Positions 1 through 7,326 of a DNA stretch of 19,008 nucleotides are shown piece after piece (within the stretch, counting starts at the first letter, position 1; each line of letters starts with the position of its first letter). The position numbers and the translations under genes were made by a program. The notes beneath the pieces are model-generated. The model was not told the origin of the DNA. It searched no databases and saw nothing but the letters and a program-made list of their open reading frames with translations. Source of the stretch: Betaproteobacteria bacterium (GTDB lineage: Bacteria; Pseudomonadota; Gammaproteobacteria; Burkholderiales; Rhodocyclaceae); assembly GCA_028868235.1 (NCBI GenBank), contig JAGWUW010000011.1, positions 1 to 19,008 on the forward strand, given 5' to 3'.

Positions 1-135
1 GAAACCGTTTACGGCGCGGTTCCGCCAGGTATTTACGCCGCGTATTCCCAAGGTTTCCTGCTACTCGCTGCCGTGTTTGCGGTTGCCGTGGTGGCAACCT
101 GTTTTATGAAGTCAGAGGTTCCACCACACCCCTGA
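1..135 (+). CDS. 3' end of a membrane protein, possibly a transporter (partial)
   Basis: An open frame enters from the left edge and stops at TGA 133-135, giving 44 C-terminal residues. They hold one clear hydrophobic helix (FLLLAAVFAVAVVATCF) followed by a short polar tail ending in PPHP. This resembles the last transmembrane helix and tail of a multi-pass transporter such as an MFS drug-efflux protein, but that is a guess from helix placement. The family cannot be fixed from this fragment. The next gene on this strand starts about 290 bases later, so the two need not be co-transcribed. Confidence 0.55.
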   Translation, partial: ETVYGAVPPGIYAAYSQGFLLLAAVFAVAVVATCFMKSEVPPHP

Positions 136-426
136 ATTTGCCAATTTTCAGGTTAAGCACTGATTCGATCGGTTGCGTGTTCGTCAGGGTATTTGGCATT
201 GCCACGGTTTCAGATTTGAATCAGCCTGGTTTATTTTTCATACAGGCGATGATTCATCGTTAACTTTGGGAATTAAACATCCGTTGTGGCGTCGAAGGGG
301 TACAGATATGACATCGCACCATGATGTCGGTAGACCGATGCAGAAAAGTTGCATCAAGCCTCGCATGCCGGCAATCGGTAGCCACGCTACGCGAGGCGAT
401 CCACGTGCTTCTTCGAGGAGATCGCC
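136..426 (+). other. Gene-less stretch and leader of the CHRD gene
   Basis: I see no convincing gene here; the short open frames lack a credible start and have unlikely composition. A weak sigma70-like pair may be present at about 212-240 (TTGAAT, 17 bases, CATACA). The stretch before the CHRD gene can fold: GACATC 310-315 pairs with GATGTC 323-328, and GTAGC 378-382 pairs with GCTAC 386-390, with CTCGC 360-364 facing GCGAG 391-395. This may be a structured 5' leader. The Shine-Dalgarno GAGGAG of the downstream gene lies at the end. Confidence 0.3.
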
Positions 427-906
427 ATGATCAACATCCATGAATCGACATCCCCCAACCGTCTGTTCACTCGCATCATCCCGCTGGCGCTGTTGCTTTT
501 GGCTTCGGCGAACCTCTATGCCGAGCAACCGATAGAAGTTACGTTAACAGGCAGTACGGTCGTTCCAACGGTAACGACGATAGCAACCGGGACCGGGCAA
601 TTCACCGTAACGCCAGACCACAAGGTGATTGGCAGTATCAAGGTTTACGACATGACCCCGACTATGGCGGAGATTCATGAAGCGCAACATGGCCAAAATG
701 GGCCGTCGATCATCACATTGGGGAAAATCGCAAACGACAGTTATGCTGTTCCCCCCGATGCCACGCTGAGCAATGAGCAATACGCGAGTTATCTGGCGGG
801 GGATCTTTATGTTCAGGTCCACAGCGCCAAGTACCCCAATGGTGAGTTGCGGGCACAACTGCTGCCCAAGATGACCGTCGGTCAGTCGAATCGATCATCC
901 TATTGA
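427..906 (+). CDS. Secreted CHRD-domain protein
   Basis: A 159-residue protein with an N-terminal signal peptide (hydrophobic LALLLLASANLYA, cleavage likely after A32). A single CHRD domain fills roughly residues 33-150. The family signature is visible: an IHEAQHGQNGPSI stretch, a VP-containing spacer, then GDLYVQVHSAKYPNGELRAQL. CHRD domains are named from chordin and are found in exported bacterial proteins; their biochemical role in bacteria is not established, so none is assigned. The start is supported by GAGGAG about 6 bases before the ATG. The protein should be periplasmic or extracellular. The gene stands alone on + and converges with the minus-strand signalling genes. Confidence 0.85.
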   Translation: MINIHESTSPNRLFTRIIPLALLLLASANLYAEQPIEVTLTGSTVVPTVTTIATGTGQFTVTPDHKVIGSIKVYDMTPTMAEIHEAQHGQNGPSIITLGKIANDSYAVPPDATLSNEQYASYLAGDLYVQVHSAKYPNGELRAQLLPKMTVGQSNRSSY

Positions 907-961
907 CTGATTTTCCCGGGAGGCCTGCCACAACACCGGCGTTGCTCGGAGGCTTGTGCTT

Positions 962-990
962 GCCCGAGGAACGGGCGAATCTGACTTTTT
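962..990 (+). terminator. Possible weak terminator after the CHRD gene
   Basis: GCCCG 962-966 and CGGGC 972-976 form a 5-bp stem around AGGAA. A run of five T follows at 986-990, but about 10 bases from the stem, which is far for an intrinsic terminator. It lies between two convergent genes. Confidence 0.3.
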
Positions 991-1032
991 GCCTTCGCGG
1001 AGCATAAAGAGCGGAGTTGCGTTCTGTCGCCG

Positions 1033-3264
1033 CTACTCGGTAACAGCCGCCAAGGGGGTGTTCCCACGTTGTGCCAGCCAGGCCTCCAGTTCACCGGCTG
1101 GAAGCGGCGGTGAGAATAGGTAGCCTTGCAACAGATCGCAGCCGATTCTTGCCAGGAATCGCTGTTGCGCAGCCGTTTCGACGCCTTCGGCGACAACCGA
1201 TAAACCGAGCTTTCTGGCCAAGGTCACGACAGCGCTGGCAACAGCCGCATCTGACTCCGAGTCCGGCAGGTGCTGGACGAAACTGCGGTCCAGCTTCAAG
1301 ACGTTGAGCGGCAGAGTACGCAGCATGGCGAGCGATGAATGGCCAGTTCCAAAATCGTCCATGGCGACCTGGATGCCTCGCTCGCGCAGACGGTGCAGGA
1401 CTCGGACGGCGCCCTCGGGATGGGCCATTGCCGCTGATTCGGTGATTTCCAGTTCAATCCAGTCGCTCGGCGCGCCGGCAGCGGCGAGAATGCTTTCCAG
1501 CCGGTCGGCCAAGTCGGCGGCGTGGAACTGGCGTGGCGACAGGTTGACGGCCATCCGTGGCACGGCGATGCCCCGCTGGCGCCAGTCCACGATCTGGCGA
1601 GCGGCTTCGGCCAGTGCCCATTCGCCGAGTTCCGTGATGAGGCCTGCTTCTTCTGCCAAGGGAATGAATTCGATTGGCGACACCAATCCGCGTTGTGGAT
1701 GGCGCCAGCGCAGCAATGCTTCGACACCGGCCAGGCGGCCGTTCGCGGAATGGATTTGTGGCTGGTAGAAAAGTTCGAGTTGGCGGCGCGCCACCGCGCG
1801 GCGTAAATCGCTTTCCAGAGATAAACGCTGGCTTGCCCGGCGGTTCATCGCTTCGTCGTAAAAACGGAACGTATTGCGGCCGGCCGCCTTGGCGGCATAC
1901 ATCGCCGCATCAGCGTTACTCAGCAGGCTTGCGATATCACGGCCATCATCGGGATAGATGGCTAATCCCAAGCTGGCAGCAACGTCGATATCGCGGCCAC
2001 CGGCATGGATTGGCAAGGCCAGCGCCGCAAGTATCCGACGGGCGACGCCGGCCGCAGCTCCGGCGTCCCCAAGTCCGTCGAGGAGCATGACGAACTCGTC
2101 ACCGGCCAGACGAGCCAGTGTATCGGCACCGCGGCAGATTGCGCCTAAGCGCTTGGCAACCTCAATCAGCACGGTATCGCCAGCAGCGTGGCCGAGACTA
2201 TCATTGACCAGCTTGAAGCGGTCGAGGTCAATGAAACAGACGGCAAAACCATCGCCACGGTCCGCTCGTGCCAGGGCCTGACGGAGGCGATCATCGAACA
2301 AGCTGCGATTGGGCAGGTTGGTCAGAGAATCGTGGTTAGCCAGGAAAGCGAGCTGGCCCTCCGCGGCAATTCTGGCAGTGACGTCATTGAGAACCCCGAC
2401 ATAATGGGACACGTTTTCCGCATCGCCACGTACAGGTGACAGGAAGAGTTCGATCCATTGCTGCGAACCGTCACCGCGCTGGCGCGACAGGGTTGTGTAG
2501 CCATCGCGACCTTCGGCAATGGCGCTGCGGATCACCGTGAAACCGTCGTCATCCCCGGCGCATAGGCAGGGCTGGCCGAGCACTTTGTCGCGCGGCATGC
2601 CGAGAATTTCCGAAAAGGCGGCATTGATGTAGATGAGCCGGCAGTTTTCGGGGCCGGCGGCAGCGATGAAAATACCGTTGACACTCGATTCGATGGCCCG
2701 GTCACGCAAGGCGATGGCGCGCTTGTCGGCGTGAATGTAGGTGTCCAGCGTCAGACCGAGGTCGAGCATGACGACTTTGAGCAGGGCGTCGAAGGTCGGG
2801 GCGAAAGTACCGAAATCCTCCCCGGTAGCGGTCCAGACTTCCTGCAGCATGTCCGAAAGGTATTTGCGGAAAGCGCCAACGTACCACTTTGGGGTCAGGC
2901 CGATCCGGGCATGCGTCATGCCGACACGTAACCGGTCGTTCACATAACTGTCGCCGTAATCCCCCTCGGTCAGGCTGGCGAAATACCGCCCGTGCGCCGC
3001 TTTCAGGCGGGCGACGGTGGCATCGTCGGGGAGCAGGGCGGCCAGTTCCGGCAACTGCCGGAGGTAGGCATAGAAACCGTCGGCAAAGCCATTCTGGGCA
3101 GCCGCCAGCCTGCCGCGGATGCTACGCAGGCGCCCGGCGTCGGCTTCGGTAAGTTCAAGAAAGGCCTTGCGTGCAGCGATTTCGGCTGCATCGATGCCCA
3201 TTTCGACAGCAATATCGTCCACCGCACCGGGCATCAACGATGGGGGTTCCGCTCGGCAACTCAT
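1033..3264 (-). CDS. Globin-coupled PAS-GGDEF-EAL cyclic di-GMP protein
   Basis: A 743-residue soluble protein that should make and/or break cyclic di-GMP in response to a haem ligand, probably oxygen. Residues ~20-180 form a sensor globin; THARIGL around H118 matches the proximal haem histidine motif of globin-coupled sensors. A PAS domain follows (~185-300). The GGDEF domain (~305-470) reads AGDEF at 387-391, a tolerated variant, with an RxxD inhibitory I-site (RGAD 378-381) exactly five residues before it. The EAL domain (~485-735) has EALLRW at 515-520, then [17 protein letters not shown] and VAEGVET, so phosphodiesterase residues look intact. The start ATG at 3264 overlaps the TGA of the chemoreceptor gene (ATGA), implying translational coupling. 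Which activity dominates cannot be told from sequence. Confidence 0.92.
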   Translation of the reverse strand: MSCRAEPPSLMPGAVDDIAVEMGIDAAEIAARKAFLELTEADAGRLRSIRGRLAAAQNGFADGFYAYLRQLPELAALLPDDATVARLKAAHGRYFASLTEGDYGDSYVNDRLRVGMTHARIGLTPKWYVGAFRKYLSDMLQEVWTATGEDFGTFAPTFDALLKVVMLDLGLTLDTYIHADKRAIALRDRAIESSVNGIFIAAAGPENCRLIYINAAFSEILGMPRDKVLGQPCLCAGDDDGFTVIRSAIAEGRDGYTTLSRQRGDGSQQWIELFLSPVRGDAENVSHYVGVLNDVTARIAAEGQLAFLANHDSLTNLPNRSLFDDRLRQALARADRGDGFAVCFIDLDRFKLVNDSLGHAAGDTVLIEVAKRLGAICRGADTLARLAGDEFVMLLDGLGDAGAAAGVARRILAALALPIHAGGRDIDVAASLGLAIYPDDGRDIASLLSNADAAMYAAKAAGRNTFRFYDEAMNRRASQRLSLESDLRRAVARRQLELFYQPQIHSANGRLAGVEALLRWRHPQRGLVSPIEFIPLAEEAGLITELGEWALAEAARQIVDWRQRGIAVPRMAVNLSPRQFHAADLADRLESILAAAGAPSDWIELEITESAAMAHPEGAVRVLHRLRERGIQVAMDDFGTGHSSLAMLRTLPLNVLKLDRSFVQHLPDSESDAAVASAVVTLARKLGLSVVAEGVETAAQQRFLARIGCDLLQGYLFSPPLPAGELEAWLAQRGNTPLAAVTE

Positions 3265-4373
3265 CGTGCCGCCTTCCGCCCTGGGCCTTGAGCCAGGATG
3301 CGCTCCATTCCGGACATCACCGTGAGGTTGGCTTCTTCCATCCGGGTCAGCGCATCGAGGGCGCCGGCGAAGTCACCATTGCGATAGCGCTCAACGGCCT
3401 GCCGGGCCTGGTCGTGTACCGCCTTGTGCGGCGCTTCCATTTCACGGTAGCCGGGCAGGCGGGAAAACTCGGCGCGTCCTTCGCCTTCGTAATACCATTG
3501 GCCGAGGCGGCATTGGGTTTCGTCCGGTAGCTCGTTCGGCTTGAGATCGGAAAGGCCGAGCAGGACTTTATACACTTCAAGTTTCAGCGTCAGTTCCTCG
3601 ATATTCGCCAGTTCGGCGTTGGCCAGACGGGATGACGAAGCGATACTGTCCTGCATGTGCTGGGAGAGGCTGAGTAGTCGCTGCATGCTGTGCATCGCGG
3701 ACTCGCTTTCGGCACTTTGGCTGGCGGCGTTACCCGCGCCGATGTCCATGATCGCCTTCGCTTGCCCGGTTTCCTGCTGGATGCCGGTGACCAGGCCACC
3801 GATTTCGGTAGTTGCCTTGGCGGTTCGTTCGGCCAATTTACGGACTTCGTCGGCTACCACGGCAAAACCGCGCCCCGCCTCGCCGGCCCTTGCCGCTTCG
3901 ATGGCCGCGTTGAGTGCCAGGAGGTTGGTCTGCTCGGCGATTTCCTTGATCAACTGGACGATGCCGCCGATTTCGCCAGCGCGCCGCGACAGGTCTTCGA
4001 CGCTGCTGCCGGCAGCACTGATGCGCTCGAACATGGTATGCAGGTTGCCGGCAATTTTCTCAAAAGCAGAACGATTGGCATCGGACTCGGTAGCCGCCGT
4101 CAGCGCTGTTGCTGAATCTTCGTTCAGTTGGCTGGAAAGTCCGGAAAAGGAGAGGCGGATGCCGGCCAGGGATTCCCCGAAGCGGGGAATGTTGCCCAGC
4201 ACGCCAGTGAGCAATACCTGGCGTTGCCGAAGTTCCAGCATTTCGCCCTCTGACTGGGCGAGGCGGATCCGGGTTTCGGAAAGTTCCATCTCCAGCGCTG
4301 TTGCGCGGGCCTTCAGGGCGGCATTGTCGGCCAGCGCTGCGGCCAGCTCGCGTTTGGTTTGGCTTCCGAACAT
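3261..4373 (-). CDS. Soluble methyl-accepting chemotaxis protein with C-terminal CZB domain
   Basis: A 370-residue chemoreceptor with no transmembrane helix, so cytoplasmic. The N-terminus (~10-60) is a coiled coil. The signalling hairpin is unmistakable around residues 144-183 ([21 protein letters not shown], then [18 protein letters not shown]). The C-terminal part (~250-330) is a CZB (chemoreceptor zinc-binding) domain with C288 in [12 protein letters not shown] and the HKAVH pair H316/H320. The first CZB histidine appears replaced by E260 ([11 protein letters not shown] where the family has DH). AGAAGG precedes the ATG by about 8 bases. It is the first gene of a two-gene unit; its stop overlaps the start of the globin-GGDEF-EAL gene. 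This suggests that receptor signalling and cyclic di-GMP turnover are produced together. Confidence 0.92.
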   Translation of the reverse strand: MFGSQTKRELAAALADNAALKARATALEMELSETRIRLAQSEGEMLELRQRQVLLTGVLGNIPRFGESLAGIRLSFSGLSSQLNEDSATALTAATESDANRSAFEKIAGNLHTMFERISAAGSSVEDLSRRAGEIGGIVQLIKEIAEQTNLLALNAAIEAARAGEAGRGFAVVADEVRKLAERTAKATTEIGGLVTGIQQETGQAKAIMDIGAGNAASQSAESESAMHSMQRLLSLSQHMQDSIASSSRLANAELANIEELTLKLEVYKVLLGLSDLKPNELPDETQCRLGQWYYEGEGRAEFSRLPGYREMEAPHKAVHDQARQAVERYRNGDFAGALDALTRMEEANLTVMSGMERILAQGPGRKAAR

Positions 4374-4408
4374 GGCGGGCCCTTCTCTTGGTTGTTTAAT
4401 TGTTGAGT

Positions 4409-4437
4409 AATTTACTATGGTATTTGCGCAGCGCCAA
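4409..4437 (-). promoter_or_regulatory. Candidate sigma70 promoter for the chemoreceptor unit
   Basis: On the minus strand TTGGCG (4437-4432) is followed after 17 bases by TAAATT (4414-4409), in an AT-rich patch just upstream of the chemoreceptor start at 4373. Spacing is ideal but both hexamers deviate from consensus. No flagellar sigma28-type element was recognised. Confidence 0.35.
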
Positions 4438-4470
4438 TGACTGGAATCAAATTAGCTGCCGTAATACGCG

Positions 4471-4508
4471 GAGTAGGAAAAAGAAAGCCGGCCTGTGGCC
4501 GGCTTTCT
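4471..4508 (-). terminator. Intrinsic terminator after the cytochrome c gene
   Basis: A perfect 12-bp stem (AGAAAGCCGGCC 4482-4493 with GGCCGGCTTTCT 4497-4508, loop of 3) is followed on the minus strand by TTTTTCC. It lies about 20 bases after the cytochrome stop and is a textbook rho-independent terminator. It separates the cytochrome gene from the chemoreceptor unit. Confidence 0.9.
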
Positions 4509-4526
4509 CGCTTGGCAAGAAAAAAC

Positions 4527-4838
4527 TTATTTCAGCGACAGCACCCAAGCGGCCAGGCGCTTGGCTTCATCGTCGGTGACGTTGTTCGGCGGCATGGGGA
4601 TTTCGCCCCAGGAGCCCTTGCCACCCGCCTTGATCTTGGCGGCCAGTTTGGCCGGCGCCGTCTTGTCGTCCTTGTACTTGGCGGCGACATCCTTGTAGCC
4701 AGGGCCGACCAGTTTCTTGTCGACGGTATGGCAGGAGAGGCAGTTCTTGGACTTGGCCAGCGCCAGTTCGTCAGCTGCGTGGGCTTGGCCGAATGTCGCC
4801 AGGGCGGCGGTGATCAGGGCGGCGTTGAGGATCTTCAT
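4527..4838 (-). CDS. Small periplasmic class I cytochrome c (c551/c552 type)
   Basis: A 103-residue exported monohaem cytochrome. The signal peptide ends GQAHA, with cleavage near residue 21, leaving a mature protein of ~82 residues, typical of c551/c552. The haem motif is CLSCH (33-37), with H37 as proximal ligand, and M82 in the PMPPN segment is the expected distal ligand. GGAG lies about 7 bases before the ATG. Proteins of this class shuttle electrons in the periplasm from the bc1 complex to nitrite or nitrous oxide reductase or an oxidase. Its place right after nosL suggests a donor for denitrification, but that is inference from position. A terminator precedes it, so it may have its own promoter; I could not identify one in the 82-base gap. 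Confidence 0.9.
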   Translation of the reverse strand: MKILNAALITAALATFGQAHAADELALAKSKNCLSCHTVDKKLVGPGYKDVAAKYKDDKTAPAKLAAKIKAGGKGSWGEIPMPPNNVTDDEAKRLAAWVLSLK

Positions 4839-4861
4839 GGTTCACTCCGTTTCGTTGAGGG

Positions 4862-4888
4862 AAAAAAAGGCCGAGCCAGGAGACTCGG
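4862..4888 (-). terminator. Intrinsic terminator after nosL
   Basis: On the minus strand CCGAGTC and GGCTCGG (4888-4882 and 4877-4871) pair as a 7-bp stem with one G-U and a TCCT loop. CC and seven T (4868-4862) follow. It lies 32 bases beyond the nosL stop and should end much of the nos transcript before the cytochrome gene. Confidence 0.8.
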
Positions 4889-4920
4889 GGATTGCGGGTT
4901 CTGCCGTTGCCGGCAAAAAC

Positions 4921-5451
4921 CTACATCTTCTCATCATGACTCGCGCCACCGCTCAGGTCTACCATCTGGATGGTGACGTCGGCAAAAGGCAACACCTTGC
5001 CGCCATACTGTTCGGCGAACTTGTGGGCATCGGCCTCGCGGGCAAAGGAGGGGACGGTCGGACCCATCGAGCCGCGGCGCGGACTACCAATGACGTAAAA
5101 GGCATTCTTGGCATCGATCCACTGACCTTCAGGGCGGTTCCAGTCGGCCTTGCCCATGTCCTGGGTGTAGATGGCGACGATGCGTTTTTTCTGTTCCGGA
5201 CGCAGATAAATGGAGAACATTTCTCGAGTATCGCAGAAGAAATCCGGTTCGCCCTGATCGTAATGAATCTGCGCCTTGGGGCCGGGGAAATCGAGTAAAA
5301 CCATGCCGTCCAGTGCACAGGACGTATCGGCAGCGATTTCCCGGGGTTGCACCGGCTTGGCTGATTCGCCGCAGGCAGCGAGCAGCAGCGCGCCAAGCAG
5401 GATGGGTAGGAGCCGGGCAGCAGTTTGTCGGCGAGAATTGTGTCGTGTCAC
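4921..5451 (-). CDS. nosL: NosL, copper-binding lipoprotein
   Basis: A 176-residue outer- or periplasm-facing lipoprotein that delivers Cu(I) for assembly of the copper sites of nitrous oxide reductase. With a GTG start at 5451 the protein begins MTRHNSRRQ, has a hydrophobic stretch and a lipobox LAAC (C27). The NosL family core is present: SCALDGM (C45, M50), FPGPKAQI and FFCDTREMF, then GSMGPTVPSF. Many homologues have a second cysteine where this protein has leucine or aspartate. The GTG is preferred over an in-frame ATG at 5463 because GGAGG lies 5 bases before it and because it overlaps the nosY stop as GTGA. A much longer open frame continues upstream, but it only shadows nosY. Confidence 0.9.
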   Translation of the reverse strand: MTRHNSRRQTAARLLPILLGALLLAACGESAKPVQPREIAADTSCALDGMVLLDFPGPKAQIHYDQGEPDFFCDTREMFSIYLRPEQKKRIVAIYTQDMGKADWNRPEGQWIDAKNAFYVIGSPRRGSMGPTVPSFAREADAHKFAEQYGGKVLPFADVTIQMVDLSGGASHDEKM

Positions 5452-6269
5452 TTGAACCTCCATGCCGCTACACCAAGCGGCGCAGCTATCCATAATATCA
5501 GGGCGCTGCCGAGCAGCCATGGGTTGGCCAGGGTTTCGGGGAAAACCGTGGCCAGACCATAAATGCGGCGGACGTCGTCGAACCCGAAAATATTCAGGAT
5601 GCGGAAAATATCTGCCGGATTGAGCATCAGCAGCACCGGGAAAAAATCCAGACTGGCCTTGCCTTCGGTTATCACGAGCAAACCGAGTAGCAGCAGGTCG
5701 TAAACCAGCACGAAGAAAAACCACAGGGCAATGGCAATGCCGCTGGCGCGCATGCGATCCTCGGCAATCACCGACACCATCACAGCCAGGCTCAAGAAAC
5801 ACAGGCTCAGAAGAAAAGCACTGAGCATGAAACCACCGTAGTGGTAGAGGGCAGCATTGCCGAGTTGGTAAAAGAGCAGGAGTCCGGCCAGCCCAAAGCC
5901 GGCGATGGTCGCCACGCCCAACGCTCCGGCCAAGCCGGCGAACTTACCGAGGAGCACTTCGAGACGGGTGATGGGCATCGACAGCAGCAAGTCGAGCGAG
6001 CCACGCTCGCGCTCGGCAACGATGGCATCGTAACCAAGGATTAGCGCGATCAGCGGTACCAGGTAGATGACCAGGCTGACCAGACTGGCGATTGTCACAT
6101 CAATGCCGCGCAGGCCGACGGCGCCCTGCTGGGCCGAGCCGAAATAGGCGATGACCAGTGCGAAGAGCGTGAAGACGCTGGCGACAGCAAGAACCCAGCG
6201 GTTGCGCAGACGGTCGCGGAACTCCTTGCCGGCGATGACGCCGATCTGGCTGAACTCGATGCTGGTCAT
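5448..6269 (-). CDS. nosY: NosY, ABC-2 type permease of the Nos maturation machine
   Basis: A 273-residue inner-membrane protein with about six hydrophobic helices. The cytoplasmic N-terminal segment (IAGKEFRDRLRNRWVLA) and the ERERGSLDLLLSMPITRLEVLLGKF stretch between helices 2 and 3 are typical of NosY. With the ATPase NosF it forms the ABC complex that works with periplasmic NosD in building the CuZ cluster of NosZ, as known for the family. The ATG is preceded only by a weak GGAA. It overlaps the stop of a small ORF (ATGA), so translation is probably coupled to it. The stop overlaps the nosL GTG by four bases. Confidence 0.93.
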   Translation of the reverse strand: MTSIEFSQIGVIAGKEFRDRLRNRWVLAVASVFTLFALVIAYFGSAQQGAVGLRGIDVTIASLVSLVIYLVPLIALILGYDAIVAERERGSLDLLLSMPITRLEVLLGKFAGLAGALGVATIAGFGLAGLLLFYQLGNAALYHYGGFMLSAFLLSLCFLSLAVMVSVIAEDRMRASGIAIALWFFFVLVYDLLLLGLLVITEGKASLDFFPVLLMLNPADIFRILNIFGFDDVRRIYGLATVFPETLANPWLLGSALILWIAAPLGVAAWRFK

Positions 6270-6406
6270 GGTGCGGTTCCAAGCGGTAAACAGGTGGTAT
6301 CAGTGTGTAGCGCCCTGACATGTGTGCGGCGACGGTGCCGCATACGTTTGAGAGTGGCTAGATGGGGAACAAGTTTTCGCGGTAAGTCTTTCTTCTCGGT
6401 TGTCAT
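6266..6406 (-). CDS. Small basic ORF between nosF and nosY (46 aa)
   Basis: A 46-codon frame reading MTTEKKDLPRKLVPHLATLK and ending LPLGTAP. Its ATG overlaps the nosF stop (ATGA, 6406-6403) and its TGA overlaps the nosY start (ATGA, 6269-6266). GAGGAA lies about 8 bases before its ATG, inside the end of nosF. The peptide is rich in Arg, Lys and His, has one Cys, and shows no signal peptide or membrane helix. I recognise no family. It may be a real small Nos accessory protein, or a leader whose translation delivers ribosomes to nosY, whose own ribosome site is weak. The exact four-base overlap at both ends is the main evidence that it is translated. Confidence 0.6.
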   Translation of the reverse strand: MTTEKKDLPRKLVPHLATLKRMRHRRRTHVRALHTDTTCLPLGTAP

Positions 6407-7326
6407 GTCGCCATTTCCTCGGAATAGCCCAGGAAAACATCCTCCAAGGAAGGTTCATGTACTTCGATGTCGCTAATAGCCGGGCCGAGTTCAGCCAGCA
6501 TCGACAGCACAGGCATTTTGAGGCGTCGTGGGCAGCCGAATCGGGCGAAGCCGTCGCCGATCTCGATATTTTCGATGCCTTGCGCACTCAGTCCTTGGCG
6601 CAGGATACTGGCGGCTCCAGAGCGGAACGATATCTGCAGCGTCAGCGGCATGTCGCGGACGTCGCGTAGCGATTGCACCGTACCCAGTGCCTGGATACGG
6701 CCATTGCGCATGAGCGCCAGGCGATCGACCCGCTGCTGGATTTCGGCCAGGATGTGCGAGGTCAGCACCACGGTGACACCGCCTTGCCGTAAATCGGCCA
6801 GGATCCGGTAGAACTCCAAGATGCCTTGTGGGTCGAGTCCATTGGTCGGTTCATCAAGGAAGAGCAGGCGTGGCGAGCCGAGTAAAGCTTGGGCGAAGCC
6901 GAGGCGCTGGCGCATTCCCTTCGAATAGTTGCGGACGCGCTGCCCCGAAGCGCCGGCGAGGCCGACTTTTTCGAGTAGCGTCGGGCAACTGCTGCGGGCA
7001 ACCCCTTTGAGTCGAGCGAAGAAGTGCAGGGTTTCGAGACCGGTGAGGTTGTCGTACAGGGCCAGGCTCTCAGGCAGATAGCCAATGCTCCGGCGCACCT
7101 CGCGGAAGGCTTCGCCGCGCACTGCCTGGCCGCCGATGTGGATCTCGCCGGAACTGGTCGGCAGCAGGCCGAGCATCATTTTGAACAGCGTGGTCTTGCC
7201 GGCGCCATTGTGGCCGATCAGGCCGAACAGTTCGCCCGGCGCTACCGCCAGGTCGACGCCGTTCACGGCCTTCACTGCGCCGTAAGCCTTGTGCACGTTG
7301 CGGATTTCAATGAGCTTGTCGGTCAA
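6403..7326 (-). CDS. nosF: NosF, ABC ATPase of the Nos maturation machine
   Basis: A 307-residue cytoplasmic ATPase. Walker A is GHNGAGKTT (38-46), the ABC signature is YSKGMRQRL (134-142), Walker B is LLFLDEP (154-160), and the switch histidine lies in LTSHILAEI. The Q-loop position reads YLPES rather than YLPQ, a variant common in this ABC-2 subgroup. It powers the NosFY complex that cooperates with NosD in CuZ assembly. The start is TTG at 7326: no ATG or GTG fits the family N-terminus, and GGAG lies 8 bases upstream. It overlaps the end of nosD by 20 bases. The stop overlaps the ATG of the small ORF. Confidence 0.94.
   Translation of the reverse strand: MTDKLIEIRNVHKAYGAVKAVNGVDLAVAPGELFGLIGHNGAGKTTLFKMMLGLLPTSSGEIHIGGQAVRGEAFREVRRSIGYLPESLALYDNLTGLETLHFFARLKGVARSSCPTLLEKVGLAGASGQRVRNYSKGMRQRLGFAQALLGSPRLLFLDEPTNGLDPQGILEFYRILADLRQGGVTVVLTSHILAEIQQRVDRLALMRNGRIQALGTVQSLRDVRDMPLTLQISFRSGAASILRQGLSAQGIENIEIGDGFARFGCPRRLKMPVLSMLAELGPAISDIEVHEPSLEDVFLGYSEEMAT

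Noticed and set aside
173..430. 85-residue + frame before the CHRD gene
   Set aside because: TTG start without ribosome site, Arg/His-rich unlikely protein, overlapping the CHRD leader.
2092..2106. Degenerate GGDEF motif (AGDEF) as a sign of an inactive cyclase
   Set aside because: AGDEF is a known tolerated variant, and I-site and surrounding motifs are intact.
3541..4410. 289-residue open frame on + across the chemoreceptor gene
   Set aside because: Ser/Ala/Arg-rich composition typical of an antisense frame opposite a GC-rich gene.
5452..5802. Long N-terminal extension of nosL from a GTG inside nosY
   Set aside because: It runs in another frame through nosY; NosL begins with its lipoprotein signal just after 5451.
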